Shown one piece after another: positions 33,001 through 45,698 of a DNA stretch of 64,000 nucleotides. The DNA comes from Umbelopsis ramanniana AG (Eukaryota > Mucoromycota > Umbelopsidomycetes > Umbelopsidales > Umbelopsidaceae): the NCBI RefSeq assembly GCF_025399195.1, contig NW_026252159.1:33027-97026 (forward strand), in the 5' to 3' direction. The notes below the pieces were generated by a model. It was not told the DNA's origin, made no database searches, and worked only from the letters and a program-made list of their open reading frames with translations. The translations under genes and the position numbers were made by a program. Numbering within the stretch: the stretch's first letter is position 1; each line of letters begins with the position of its first letter.

Positions 33001-35324
33001 TTACTCATCATCGTCTTCATCATCGTCTTCATCTTTTTCGAAGACTGCCTTGGGTTGTGTTTTTTGATATGCTGTAAGATTGACGAAGGAGTTAGAAATG
33101 AAGTATAAATCCAGTTAGACTTATGATTGCTTACCTTTGCCAACCCAAACTGGATCGTCTTCTGAGACAGCAGCATATTTCAGGAGGGCCTCTCTTGGAT
33201 CTTCATCTAGAATGAAAGCCGTTAGTTTCATTTCAGCCGGCCGCGTTAAGTTTTATGACACTTACCTCTAGTGGTATCTCTCGACAAGCTCTTAATAACA
33301 TGCTGTTGCGTGTTGGTACCAACACGTCCACCTCTTCCAGGGCCAGACATTGGCATCTCTATAGGATGGAAGGTTAAATGATCCATTGTCAGCAACTTTG
33401 TCATATATATTCCTTGACTTGTGCAAGAATCGATACTGTACCTGGTCGTCTGGATGCCTTGGGATCGTTTCTGAGCTTTTCTCTCTTGCGCTTGGTGCTT
33501 CTCGCTCTCTCCTCCTTGAACATGGGAAGAGCATGTGGGGTAATAATAGGACGATCAATTTCGTAATCATCCACAGCTCGCTTCTTGGGTTCACGAACAA
33601 CAGATAGCTTGGCACCTCTAACGGAAGCCGTCGGGCTGTAGTAGACACCAATGTTTCCGTCTGCGCTTCCCGTGATAATCTGATTGATTTTTGCATGCCA
33701 GAGAACGCGAACAACACTGGATTGCGTGATGCCTAAAGAAATGGTCATCAGTATACCTCGAGTTCACTTAATATGGTCATGATTATAATACTTACTCATA
33801 GTGCGACGAATCTCAAGGGTATCGCGGTCCATCATGACAAGCTTACCATAGCCCTCTCCTTTCTTGACCGCAGTACCTGTTAAAGTATTAGTTTTCGCTC
33901 CAGAGTTATATAAATAGCAGTGGGTGCAATGCTACTCACCGGTCAGAATCAATCTCTCATCTGGACTGAAGATTACATTGGTTTCCGGGTTGATAGTGGC
34001 CAAATCATTGGCAACAGAAACTGGTTTCTTAAAATTGCGAAGATCCCACACTGGATATTGACGTATGTTAGAAATGCCATTAAAGTCGCAGAACACATAT
34101 TGACAGTAATTACCTTTTACAGTATCATCGCCACCTCTAGTCACGAACGTCTGGTTGTCCATTGAGAATACTACCGATGAGGTTTCCGTACCATTGACAT
34201 GTGCATTTTCAAGTGAGTGCACTGCCCTTGTGAATGGGCCATTGGAAGCCCAAACGTTTAAGGTTCCATCTTGGCAGGCTCCTGCTATCATTTTTCCATC
34301 CTTACTATATGCTGTTGCCGTGACGATCGTTCTTCCGCCTCTTTCCTTGCTTTTATACATGATAACATCCTTTTGCTTTCTCTTGTTCTCGACATCCCAA
34401 ATTCGGATCGTACTATCTTGAGATGCTGTGATGAAGGTGTTCTTTTCGTGAGGGTGCCATGCTCCACTTGTTAAACTTGAAATATGACCATCGGTTTTGC
34501 GAAGATCTCTTATGTATGGATCACCCTTTGCGTATTCCGTTATTTCATACCCATCACGGTCGAACAATTTTGCTCTAGCAGATCCAGAGATAATCAGGAA
34601 GGAGTCTCCGGTATTGGAATAATGCAGATCGTGAATTTTGTGTCCACCGACTGGTTCAATAGTTCGGAAGGGCTTGTAGGATGCATCCATTCCAGCAAAA
34701 TCCCAGAACTTCACATCATAGTCGTACGCTCCACTAATCAATCGAGATCCAGAAGGTTCGAGCGCAAGAGCAGAAACAGTTCTATGGTGATCCTTTAGCT
34801 GGATTTCGTGGGATATAGGCAGCTCTTGATCCTGGGCTAAATCACCGTCCATACTGTCATCATCACTATCATCATCGCTGTCATCATCATCGTCGATATT
34901 GTCATTTGCCTTCAGGTGATCGTTCTCCACTTTTACCGCATCATTGTCGTTGCCTCGTTGTCGTTTTTGTGGCACTATCTCGGAGTCGACGTCCTGTGGT
35001 ATTTCAATTACGCCTGTCAGTACACAGTGGTCGTTACATACAGTATCATATATATACATACCTCACGCTTTGTTTTCTCAAAAAAAGAAGACACATTTTT
35101 CTTCTTCTCTTGCTTTCCAAAGGAAGTGGGCATAAAGCTTCGCAAGGCATCCCAATCCGTGTCGTCCTCACCGGTTTTGGCAGGTGCTGCTGTGGCAGAT
35201 TTCGTCTTCTTGCCGAACGATGTCGGAAGCATGCTGGATAGATCGTCGTTCTAATATAGCAGCGTGTTAGAGACAATGGGAATGTCGGTTCGTACAAGAA
35301 CGCGCGTTAACTTACCCAAGACAT
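33001..35324 (-). CDS. WD40 protein WDR70 homologue
   Basis: Beta-propeller protein; in fission yeast and humans WDR70 works with the CRL4-DDB1 ubiquitin ligase in histone H2B ubiquitination and DNA end resection. Nine exons (35324-35316, 35250-35062, 34993-34114, 34050-33940, 33876-33796, 33732-33442, 33358-33266, 33206-33135, 33071-33001) join in phase to 598 residues. The first exon is only 9 nt (Met-Ser-Trp). Features: DWDALRSFMPTSFGKQ region, a highly acidic D/S tract (coded near 34840-34905), WD repeats such as SGAYDYDVKFWDF, TASQDSTIRIWDV and GACQDGTLNVWAS, and the diagnostic tail DPREALLKYA...DDPVWVGKAYQKTQPK. An acidic DDDEDDDE end closes the protein. Confidence 0.94.
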
Positions 35325-35601
35325 AGCTGTTGATCACAAAGTTCAAGGCTTGTCGTGTCTGGCGATCTCGCAAAGTCATTTCAGTGTGACTGTGAAATTT
35401 TGAATACCTCCATGCAAACGGACACTGTTGTTGCAATGTACAAAGAGTTAGACGGATATACACGTTTGAGAGTGAATGCGAGTGGTGTTTATGTAAAGTA
35501 AAAGGGAGGCAGTGCTTGTGAGTGATGCAACTTTTAAACAACAAATACAACGTAAAGAAAAAGCAAAAAAAAAAGAATGAAAGAAGCAAATATCGCAAGG
35601 T

Positions 35602-38294
35602 CTATTCTGATGTGGTTATCATTTCAGTATCTTCGTCATCATTGGATGGCTCTCCCAAAACGGTTCGTTGCTCTGAAGATTTTCCATCCTTGTACTTTTG
35701 ATACTCTTGTTCAAATAATTCTCTGTTTCGAACTTCTTGTTGTGCTTTGGCATAAATTGCTGTGGCTTTCGAGAACAGCTTTTGTGAATTAAGATATGCA
35801 ATATATGCCAAGTATGTTTCTAGAAAGAACGTGGTCTGTCAGTATCAAACTATACAAAACATAGCCTGTCATATGCTTTGTATAACTCACCTTCTTTGTT
35901 AACATTCAGTCTCAATGCCATTTCGTACAAATATTGTGATTGACTCACAGCGGTTTGACCTTTGCCGTATTCAGCTTCTACTTGCAAGCAAGCCTTGTAA
36001 AATGCAAGAGTTGGGAAACTGCCATTGATCAATCGCTTATAAGTCTCTCTTGCTTTCTTGATACCAGACATGCGAGCGGCCAACACGACGTGTGATCCTA
36101 GTACGTAATCCTTGATAGTATTGCGATCAGATGTGGATTCCACCAATGATGGCAATAAGGCAGTTGCTTTACGGCAGGCATTCTATGAGAATAAAACAGT
36201 CAGCATCATGTCAACGCTATACAATGAATTCTTCTTTTACAGGTTTACTTACGGTTAACAATTCATCAACAATATCGCTTTGCAAGACATCATCTTGCCA
36301 TTTCTTTTCTATCCATTCAACGTATGCTGACCACAGTCTGAATGAGGCTCCATTCTTGCTGAGAGCTGTCTGGAATAGCTGGTCTTCAGCCATGACGGAT
36401 TCACTTTGTGTCTGAGTCTTGTCAACCAGCTCAATTCTCAACAACCAAAGGTCCACGCTTTCAGGGAACGCTTCGCACGCCCTCTCGTTAATTTCCAAGA
36501 CTAGAATAGACACCAGGTTAACTCTATTAACGCAGAATACCAATGTGGACCAACAAGCTACTTACCATTCGTTGTACCATCTTGTGAACTCAATACATTT
36601 ATCCATAAAATATACAACTTTGCTGATTTCAATTGTTTCTTCTCTGCAGTATTCAAAGTCTTCAGCAAAAGTTTGGTGAAATACTTTTTCTATAGGCAAA
36701 ATATTAGAAAGGAACAACGTCAAGAAATATCAACAAAATACGCTAATCCTTACCAAGTTGGGTTCTGTCACTGTCTCTCGCCACTCGGACAAAAATCCTG
36801 CATACAACTCCCACATCAAAATCGTTGGTATATCTTTGACACAGCTATCAAATTCTTGAATACATTGTCGTATTGCTTGTACAAATTTAGGGTCATTAAT
36901 CTTGAGTGCTGCTTGGCCACCTTCTGCAGACTTGACATATAAAGGTCGTGACGCAAGATATGCTCTAGCTTCTTCATTTTCAGGAAAGTCGCGGCGAATG
37001 GTGTCATACACGTGCTGGAGACCAACTTCGGGATCTGAAAAGTCATTGTAAATCTCTGCAAATTTGGCTCGAAAGTCCAGGTCATCAGGTATAGCTATAA
37101 GGAAATAAACCGTTTAGTAAATCTTGTTGGCATGAGGTAGCTGAAGATGTATCACTATTCTCGTACCTTGGATAGCATTATCGTAAACAATGGTTGAAAG
37201 AAGGCCATTAAGAATAGGATTGATTCCCTCCCGCATCTTCTCAGCAACGGATTCTTCCATTTGTTTGACCGCTCTTACTTCTTGGCCATCTTCATCCATA
37301 TCACCGAATTCGCCACCTGTGATCGTTGGCAACTTTATCATCTCCGTATCATTGTCGCCATTTTCAGTATCTTCCAACTCTTTTAATCCATGTGACTTCT
37401 GATCAATACCAAGAATCTTTCGTCGTGCTTTGATCTTTTCGATATAGAGTTGTTCCAATCGGAAGTATTCATGCCAAAGCTGAGCTTGACCAGGATTCAA
37501 TCGAAGACCGCGTTGCATCAAGACTGTGGAAGCAAATGTTAATTTCAATTGTGACACACACCTACATAACAACTGAAAACTATAATCACCTCTAGCTGCG
37601 ACAATATTGGCGTTCTCTTCGAATTCCCATGATGCAGCCATGATCCATAAGGCAGGTTTTGTGGGATGCAATTGGATGGCACTAAAAAGGGAGATTGCCA
37701 CTGATCAGCCTCAAAATTTCTAGTCAATCCTAATCACAGAGCATGATGGTGTACTTACTCGGCAAATATCTTTCCCAATGTCTTGTTTGCACCGTTTGCC
37801 TTGGCGAATTCAATGTACTGCAGCCACAATGAAATGTCTCCGTTGAATTTTCGTAAGGCTCGCTCAAATATGAAAAAGATTCGTCTGGTTCCGGCATAAT
37901 CTGAGAGAGACTGCTTCGCAGTCTTGGATTCTAGTTTTTCAATTAGTATCTGGAAGGACAAAACCTTCAACCAACTATAAGCGTCCTTACCTAAACGTGA
38001 CTTGCGCTTCTTGCGAAGAGCTTCCAAGTTCATTTCATATTCAATGTATCGAAGATAATCAACCTTTTTGCTTATACGTCTTTTCAATGCATATTCAAAG
38101 TTAGTTCTCTTCTTAACGATTGCCTTGATTTCAGTCTGAAAAATATTAGACATTAGCATTGTGTACAATAGGTTTGAAAAGTCCTCGCCCACCAGTAAAA
38201 GAGCAACTCATACCTTGGAGAACAAGTTCTTGTTTTCCAAGTCCTCCAGCTCGGGGACCATCTGCTCGAGGTAGAATTGTACTGTGTCCGCCAT
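35602..38294 (-). CDS. utp6: U3 snoRNA-associated protein Utp6 (HAT-repeat protein)
   Basis: Nucleolar SSU processome component (UTP-B subcomplex) needed for 18S rRNA maturation. Ten exons (38294-38214, 38135-37991, 37930-37759, 37681-37590, 37523-37167, 37094-36754, 36689-36566, 36500-36253, 36182-35891, 35819-35602) join in phase to 689 residues. The start MADTVQFYLEQMVPELEDLE and the KRRTNFEYALKRR-type block are Utp6 signatures. HAT repeats are seen at IFERALRKFNGDISLWLQYIEFAK, HPTKPALWIMAASWEFE and LWHEYFRLEQLYIEK. An acidic insertion (ENGDNDTE...GDMDEDGQE) lies mid-protein. The C-terminal half has further helical HAT-like repeats (VDLWLLRIELVDK, LWSAYVEWIEKKW) and a charged end. Confidence 0.95.
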
Positions 38295-39075
38295 TTTGAT
38301 TCAGTGGTTCTGATCGTACAGCTGGATCCAAGAAGGTTATTTCGACAATAATATCGAAAAAGCGGGAAATTTGTTCCTGCTCTTTTGGCTACAAAGCCAC
38401 AAGCGAGTCACATTCTCAAAATTTGATACTTCTTCAAAATTTGAAGTTCCGTGGGCCGTTTGAAACCGAGGCCCATTAGGGAAGAATTGGAACAAAACGT
38501 AACAAGTTTCATTAAAGCTTGAAACGAAAGAATTATTCTTTATTATTTTAGCGATGAAAGAAGTCAATGATAAAATTATTTCTTCTCAGCAAAGTATCGG
38601 CGCTCAACGGCATTGCAATTTGATAACTAAATCAAATGCCAAAGTATGCCAAAGTATTCAATAGCTTACTGAGCGAGCACAGTGGATTTTCTAACGTGTT
38701 TCAGCAAGTTTTTATTTCTTTAATTAATAATGTAGCGTTTTATTTGTTTAGCTGACGTGGTGCATTATGATGAGAAGCTCTTGTGTAGTTTGTTAAAAAA
38801 AAGTCTTGTCAATGGCAGCTGCTAAATGAGACATGGACGTATTGCATATTTGAGTATTTGAACCATGGTTGAATGTTCTGAATATCCCGATACTACTTAC
38901 GAAATCACAATGGGGTTGGTTGACCCTCTCGTTCAACGATTCGCAAGTGCCTGGAAGCTAGCAGTCACAGCGATTGCGCCATCTTGGGATTTGTCAAAGA
39001 CCATTCATCTCCGCCATTTGTCAACCTCCACAAATACCCCCTCTGCTTTCTCTTTTACTTTTGTTCAACCGAGAA
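38295..39075. promoter_or_regulatory. Divergent intergenic region between utp6 and the acyltransferase gene
   Basis: 781 bp with both promoters. An 82-codon frame at 38865-39113 overlaps the acyltransferase start out of frame and would be an overlapping upstream ORF only if transcription starts before 38865. It has no domain features. Otherwise AT-rich and featureless. Confidence 0.45.
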
Positions 39076-41004
39076 ATGTCCATTGCAAGACTTGCTTCTC
39101 GCATGGCGTATAGCGCCCTTCGAGCTGAGAAAAGACCACTTGCCGTAGCTGGATCTAAATGTAAGTTGATACTTATCGCATGTCGAATCTTGTGTGGTTA
39201 TGCAATACTCACCAAACGGTCGCTACCCTGCTACTGCATTCCCAACAACAGCTTTCCACACATGGACTAGTTTGAGACAGAGCTCTGCTTCACCATCAAC
39301 CTCAGGGGACAATTCTAGTGTATTCACTTCCAGCAACCCCCCTATGGCGTTTCCTTGTATTGACAAGCTAGAGTCTCGAACCATGTCATTAGACGGAGGG
39401 CCAGAACCAAGCTACGACAAGGTCGTAACCGGTTACGAAACTTTTAATTATTCTTCACCTTTCCTACTTGACCATGGTGGTATTCTTCCCAACTTTGACA
39501 TTGCTTACGAGACATGGGGAAAATTGAACGAAAAGCGAGATAATGCCATCTTAATCCATACTGGATTGTCTGGCTCATCACACGCCAAATCACATATCAA
39601 GAATACAAAACCAGGGTGGTGGGAGAACTTTATTGGGCCCGGAGCATATATCGACACCAACAAATTCTTTGTAATTTGTACAAATGTTATTGGAGGTTGT
39701 TACGGATCAACTGGCCCAAGTTCGATCGACTCGGCTGATGGAGAGCGATATGCCACTCGCTTCCCTATCTTGACAGTCTGGGACATGGTTAGAGCGCAAT
39801 TCCGCCTGCTTGATTCCCTTGGCATTGAAAAATTGCATGCAAGCGTTGGAGCCAGTATGGGTGGTATGCAGGTACGGTAACGCTGTGAGAACAGAAATTT
39901 ACGGTTCGATTTCAATTCCCGATGAGATGGGCCCAACTGATGGAAATGACTTCTTTTTCTTTGTCCCATCTGGGATTTTTTAGTCTTTGGCTGCTGCTGC
40001 TTTATACCCTGATCGTGTCAATAGATTAATCAGCATATCGGCATGTGCTCGGTCTCATCCATACTCAATTGCTTTGCGACACACTCAACGTCAAGGTAAG
40101 AATGACATGATTGTAGTACGACTTATCGATGGCGGTGATTCTCATCACGTTCTCGCACTTTTCAGTTCTCATGGCAGATCCGAACTGGAACAAAGGATTC
40201 TATTACAAAGGTGTTCCACCACATATAGGAATGAAGGTAGGAACTAGAAGATAATAGCGATCTTTACATTGTAAGAGGTATTAACGGCATATATTCATAC
40301 AGCTCGCTAGAGAAATCGCCACCATTAGTTATCGATCTGGACCAGAATGGGAATTGCGTTTTGGACGAAAGAGAGCTCAAGAGAATCAGTCGCCAGCGCT
40401 TTGCCCTGATTTCCTGATTGAAACCTACTTGGACCATCAAGGCGAACGCTTCTGTTTGCAGTATGATGCTAATTCCTTACTATATGTTTCAAAAGCAATG
40501 GACATGTTCGATATGTCCAACAGCGCCGTTACAAAACTGAGGACGCAGCGCACCAAGAACGAACCCGTTCTTAGACGATTGACTGAACGTCAAAATAGCC
40601 TCGATGACCATAATGAATATAAGACCTTTGCTGAAGCATGCCGGTACGAAACTGGAAACAAGTCTGCTCTGGAGCAGCATGAAGAGACCACCCCCGAAGC
40701 ATCTAAGACTGACGGCAAGAAGGTTCTGTCTACCTTGGCAACTTCCGATCCTGTTACTCAAGACCTTATTGAAGGAATGACCCGCATCAAGATGCCAGCA
40801 CTGGTGCTCGGCGTTCAATCAGATATTTTGTTTCCCGTATGGCAACAGAAGGAGATAGCAGAATGTCTGCGAGCTGCTGGTAACAAGAATGTCACGTATT
40901 ACGAGCTTGACTCAATGTATGGCCATGATACATTCTTGATTGACGGTGTCAGCGTTGGTGGTGCCGTGAAAGGTCACTTGGAGTTGCTGGATACGAGTAA
41001 ATAG
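39076..41004 (+). CDS. Mitochondrial serine/homoserine O-acyltransferase (MetX/Cys2 family)
   Basis: Alpha/beta-hydrolase acyltransferase of sulfur amino acid synthesis. Exons 39076-39160, 39252-39871, 39984-40095, 40166-40236 and 40303-41004 join in phase to 529 residues. The N-terminus ([20 protein letters not shown]) is Arg-rich without acidic residues until 18, a good mitochondrial presequence. Conserved blocks: [31 protein letters not shown], nucleophile serine in GASMGGMQ, the acidic triad member in [10 protein letters not shown] and the histidine in [10 protein letters not shown] poorly conserved insertion (about residues 330-400) sits before the last part. The AFPCIDKLE region plus presequence point to the fungal serine O-acetyltransferase branch (S. 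pombe Cys2, Aspergillus CysA) rather than Met2, but substrate is inferred. Confidence 0.88.
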
Positions 41005-41869
41005 ATGTCGAATATAGCTGTATTACCATAAAATCATGTCCTCATACCACTTCTCATCTCGTGCTATTTTTACATGAGCGCATTTTCATCGAATGTTTAA
41101 GAACCAAATTTCGAAGCTTGTCGGAGCAGGGAAAGAGAATTCTCATCATACGGAATTAACAAAGAAATATTTCACTAACCCTTTAATGTGTTTTTTTTGG
41201 CGGATCCAGTGGCAGATCCAGAAAAACATTAAGATCTCTAATATCGCTCGCGAGTTCCATAACGAGTTGTCGCCGAACTTGTCCACCACAACCAAATTCG
41301 AACGAACCATAACAAATTTCCTATTTGGGAATGTTGTAGGCGGTTTGGTCAATGGTAACCATTTCAACTCAGTCAAGTGGCGAGGATCACGGCATGATAT
41401 TATAAGTCATAGCGATATGAAAAAGGAAAGAGTAAGGGTAGATAATACGGCAGCGTAGAAGTCGATTTATTTTAGAGGCTGTGTTTATATAAGAGGGCCG
41501 CAACATGTCAAAGGGACGGGCTTTTGATTCAAAATAATAATACGGCAAATGGCAAGCGTTACAGTGACGACTAATAGGCCAGATCCTCAAAATACCAGGA
41601 AGGTAATGTCAAAACAATAACAACCGTCCATACATGGAATCAGAGCAAACCGAAGAACAGGCTCATAATATGCTCGAGCAACGTTTTCATCTCGCTTTCT
41701 CCTTAGTCTTCTTGTTCGTCTTCTTAGCCAGATCGTTTGCGCATCTATTTCCATCCTCTACAGCGCCTCCAGGCTTAACGACTCTATTTACCTCTAGTTT
41801 CGCCAATATACCAGCGAAAGAAAAGAACAAACTCACCAACCATTTATAATATCAGTTTAAAAACATAAC
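41005..41869. other. Intergenic region upstream of the DUF4203 gene
   Basis: 865 bp. Two overlapping open frames exist (121 codons at 41093-41458 plus strand; 76 codons at 41376-41146 minus strand), neither with recognisable motifs or composition bias. A 71-codon upstream ORF is at 41634-41849. No RNA gene seen. Confidence 0.4.
41634..41849 (+). other. Possible upstream ORF (71 codons) of DUF4203 gene
   Basis: Begins MESEQTEEQAHN, contains a hydrophobic run (LVFLFVFLARSF) and ends 20 nt before the main ATG at 41870. It is in a different frame from the main gene. It would affect translation only if included in the mRNA. Confidence 0.35.
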
Positions 41870-43223
41870 ATGGTTTCCGCCACTTTCAACATCAAACTCT
41901 TCTTAGTGACTCTCTGCTTGGTTCTTGCCCTATACCCACAGCAAGGCAATGCAAAGGCGATTGCCCAAAAGCGACAGGCTGTAGCTACCATCCAAAATAA
42001 CTGGGTGACAGTTTGCGCACCGGGTACTGGAGATAAACCTAACCAGAAGCGTGATGACAGCGTTGCAACGCTTAACATCCAAAACAGCAAACCCACGAGA
42101 ACCATTGACTGTGCATCTTCTACTGCAACCGCTACTGTTACAGCAACTGCTGCTCCTGATAACAACCCTCCTAGCAACAACAAACCATCAGCTTGTAACG
42201 CTCAATGCTGGAGCAATTATCTCTGGCGTAAGTATTTGAATAAACATGATTTGTGAATCCTGTTCTCATTGGCTAACCAACCCGTTAATTTCACCAGATA
42301 CCTATGGCTGGGGAATTACTCCTCAACTCGGTCTAGTTGGCATTGTTTGTATACTCACCGGCCTCTATTTCATGGCGTTTGGCTTCCGCTGTTTCCGGGC
42401 TACCCTGGCGCTGGTTGGTTTTGTCATCTTTGGTAAGTTGTGCTATGAATATCATCCACCCAGTACGCAAGCTAATGAATTTTGTATGTATAGCCTGCAT
42501 GACCTGGATTGGACTGACTAACAACGAGCCCTATCCCGGTTATCCTAATCAAGCTATCGTATACATTTGTGTATGTGTTGGCCTGGGTATCCTGGGTGCT
42601 ATTATATTTATGTTCTTCTACTGTATCACGCTGTACTTTGTTGGCGGTAAGTCATCATACAACCCTATATCTTGGTGCGTATTTGTAACAACCTGTTTGC
42701 TAACGTCAACTGCATTTACAGCCCTTGGAGGTTTCTACCTTGCCATTTTCATTTTGTCCTGGAAGGATAATTTGGTCATCACCAACGTGAGTGTCCCTTT
42801 TTTAGCCACAAAAATAACAAATGCACGTAAAAAGTTCAATGTTTTGACTTTATTTTTTTTTTGTATCAGAATGTTGCTCGTATTTGCTTCATAATAGGGG
42901 TGGCCATCATCGCTGGTGTATCGGTATTCTTACTAGAGAGATATATTATTATTTTTGCCACCTCTTTCATTGGTGCCTATCTCTTCGTCTTTGGTCTCGA
43001 TCTCTTCGTGCACACCGGCTTCATTAACGGCTTCCGCATCATTTTGGACCACAATTGGTGGCATGACGTGGAATACATGATAGATGTACACGTATACCTC
43101 ATGTTGGGTGCTGTCATACTGCTGACCCTTATTTCTTGCGGTTGGCAATACTACTGGAACGTCATGAGACTACATCGCTTCTTTGGTATCAACGTCGTAG
43201 AGGCCGCTCCTACAAAGGCCTAA
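41870..43223 (+). CDS. Signal-peptide multi-pass membrane protein of the DUF4203/TMEM198-like group
   Basis: Exons 41870-42227, 42298-42432, 42494-42646, 42722-42786 and 42870-43223 join in phase to 354 residues. An N-terminal signal peptide (FLVTLCLVLALYPQQGNA) is followed by a Thr/Ala/Asn/Pro-rich extracellular stretch with four cysteines. About seven hydrophobic helices then follow (LGLVGIVCILTGLYFMAFGF, AIVYICVCVGLGILGAIIFM, GGFYLAIFILSW, ICFIIGVAIIAGVSVF, FATSFIGAYLFVFGLDLFV, LMLGAVILLTLISCGW). The GLYFMAFGFRCFR turn and the DLFVHTGFING segment are typical of the TM7S3/TM198 fold family. Function unknown; a plasma-membrane location is inferred from the signal peptide. Confidence 0.82.
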
Positions 43224-43571
43224 GCGTATACCAAGATTTAATTTTTTTTCTTCACCATACTTTCATGTACCGTTTTCTATTCTTCGACTCGTTTCAAAAT
43301 CTACATCATAGCGAGAAATAAATGTATTGATATACCAGCAGTTATGCAGATTCTTCATGAATTTTTCCATGCCTCTGTAATATTGAGTTTGCCCACTGTG
43401 ACAGGAATGGAAGACGAAAATAATCACCACGTTTATATGCAGTCTTAATTCAAGTCATCATCATGCTACAAAGGAGTGAAAATAGATTCTTAAATACGAG
43501 CGACAGTGGATTTTTCATTGGTAATAGTGAATTTATTGGTTTTTTGCAGTACAGAAGACATCTAGATTTTT
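43224..43571. other. Convergent intergenic region
   Basis: 348 bp between the DUF4203 and lysyl-tRNA synthetase stop codons; AATAAATG near 43317 is a likely poly(A) signal. No other feature. Confidence 0.5.
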
Positions 43572-45561
43572 TTAGTTTGTTTCCTCTGGGCGCATCATAG
43601 GGAACAAAAGAACCTCCTTAATGTTGTTGGAGTCTGTCAAGAACATGACAAGACGATCAATACCCATACCCCAACCACCGGTGGGAGGAAGACCATACTC
43701 AAGAGCTTGACAGAAGTTCTCGTCGATAGCTTGAGCTTCATCATCACCAGCATCCTTATCCTTGGCTTGCTGTGTGAAACGCTCACGCTGGTCGAAGGGA
43801 TCGTTCAACTCAGTGTAGGCATTGCAAATTTCCTTGGTGGCGACAAAGCATTCGAAACGTTCGCAAAGACCGGGAATATCACGGTGCTTCTTGGCCAATG
43901 GTGACATGACCATAGGGTGACCAGTGATGAAAGTAGGGCTAATGCAGTCGACTTCAATGAAATCACCAACGAGCTAATGAAAAATCAATGATGCGCATTA
44001 ATAACCAAAGCCAATTCTACCATGCAATTCTTTTGTTTTTCGGATTTCAACCAAGTCAAATAACATACCTTGTCAAGAAGGCGAGCAGAAGTGCGAGGAG
44101 CACTGCAGTCAACATTGTGCTTGATGCAGAGATCAGACAAGAACTTGTTGGTCTCTTCAGTTTCGAGAGTATCAGCAGATGGGAACTTGACATTGAGCTT
44201 CTCTTCGAGGGTGGTAATCATATCGACACGCTTGAAAGGAGCGGTGAAATCGATCTCCATCTCAGGACCATCTGGACCTTCGGGATGGTACTTCACCTTG
44301 GTATCACCAGTCAAAGCCTTGACCATGCCAGACAAAAGAGTTTCGGTGATCTCCATCAAGTCGTACATATCAGCATATGCTTGGTAGAATTCGCAAGAGG
44401 TGAATTCAGGGTTGTGGGTCATATCGATACCTTCGTTACGGAATTGTCGTCCGATTTCGTATACACGATCCAAACCACCAACAGTCAACATCTTGAGGTA
44501 CAATTCAGGAGCAATACGCATGAACATATCGAGCTTGAGATCGTTGTGATGGGTGATGAAAGGTCTAGCAGTGGCACCACCAGCGATTTGGTTCATCATG
44601 GGGGTTTCAACTTCGAGGAAATTACGTTCGTCCAAGAATCTGCGGAGATAAGTGATGATCTTGGAACGCATAATGAACTTTTCGCGGACATTGCCGTTCA
44701 TGATCAAATCAAGGTAACGTTGGCGGTAACGAAGCTCTTGATCCTTGAAACCGTAGTTGGCCTTGGGCAACATACGCAAGCATGGGGAAAGCAAAATGAT
44801 ATCCTTGGGGAGGATAGAAAGTTCACCACGCTTAGATCTGGCAGGGATACCCTTAATACCGACAATATCACCACGACGCAACAAGTCATGAGCGCCAGCG
44901 AAATCACGCTCAGCGTCGGTTGCTGAGGCCATCACCTGGAGCTTGACACCCTCACCATGCAAATCGTAAAATCGAAGCTTGGAGCTGGCAGATCTCATGT
45001 TGTGAATACGGCCAGCAACATAAACAACCTTGTCATCCAAGCTCTCTTCATCCTTGAGGTGGGAGAACTTGGCAATGAATTCGGGCAAGGTGGTATCAAC
45101 TTGGAACTTGTGTGGGTAAGGGTTGGGCTCTTGGGTTGTTCGAAGCTTGTTGATGTTCTTGGATCTGATCTCAAAGTATTGCTATAATAACCTGCATTGT
45201 TAAACACAACACTTTGATTTAAATCACTTGTGCTAGTTTACGTGAACGTACGTTGGGGTTAAGGTCTTCTTCGCCTTCCTCAGCGCTCTTCTTAGCAACA
45301 GGAGCGGCAGGCTTGGCTGCGGCCTTAGCAGCCTTAGCAGCTTCCTTCTCACGTTGCTTCTGGCGTCTCTTCATCTCACTAGCGGAATGAAGCATCAGTT
45401 AGAATGAGTTGACAAGGCGTTTGACAGTTTGTTAAAACAGTCAATTTGAAGATACGAGTGACAATAACATACGACTTGGAGATCATCTCTCCAGTGACTG
45501 GATCCTTTTGGAGATTTTGTTCGCTGGTAGCAGCGGCAGCAGCAGCTTCTTGTCCTGACAT
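43572..45561 (-). CDS. krs1: Cytosolic lysyl-tRNA synthetase (class II)
   Basis: Charges tRNA-Lys. Exons 45561-45473, 45378-45252, 45181-44069 and 43973-43572 join in phase to 576 residues. A Lys/Ala-rich N-terminal extension ([19 protein letters not shown]) typical of eukaryotic cytosolic LysRS precedes the OB-fold anticodon-binding domain ([22 protein letters not shown]). Class II motifs are complete: motif 1 [16 protein letters not shown], motif 2 [23 protein letters not shown], motif 3 [21 protein letters not shown]. No mitochondrial presequence at this start. Confidence 0.98.
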
Positions 45562-45698
45562 TCTTTTCAGAGAAATCAAACTACAGTAACTGATAAAAAT
45601 CGAGTATTTATTTTTTTTTATTATTCGTTCCAGAAAAAAAATTTCAAAGCCAGTCAGTAATGAACCTTCGACACAGTGAGTCACACTCAACTTTGTTT

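Noticed and set aside
43988-44926. 312-codon plus-strand frame
   Set aside because: Antisense shadow of the lysyl-tRNA synthetase exon 3; no domain features.
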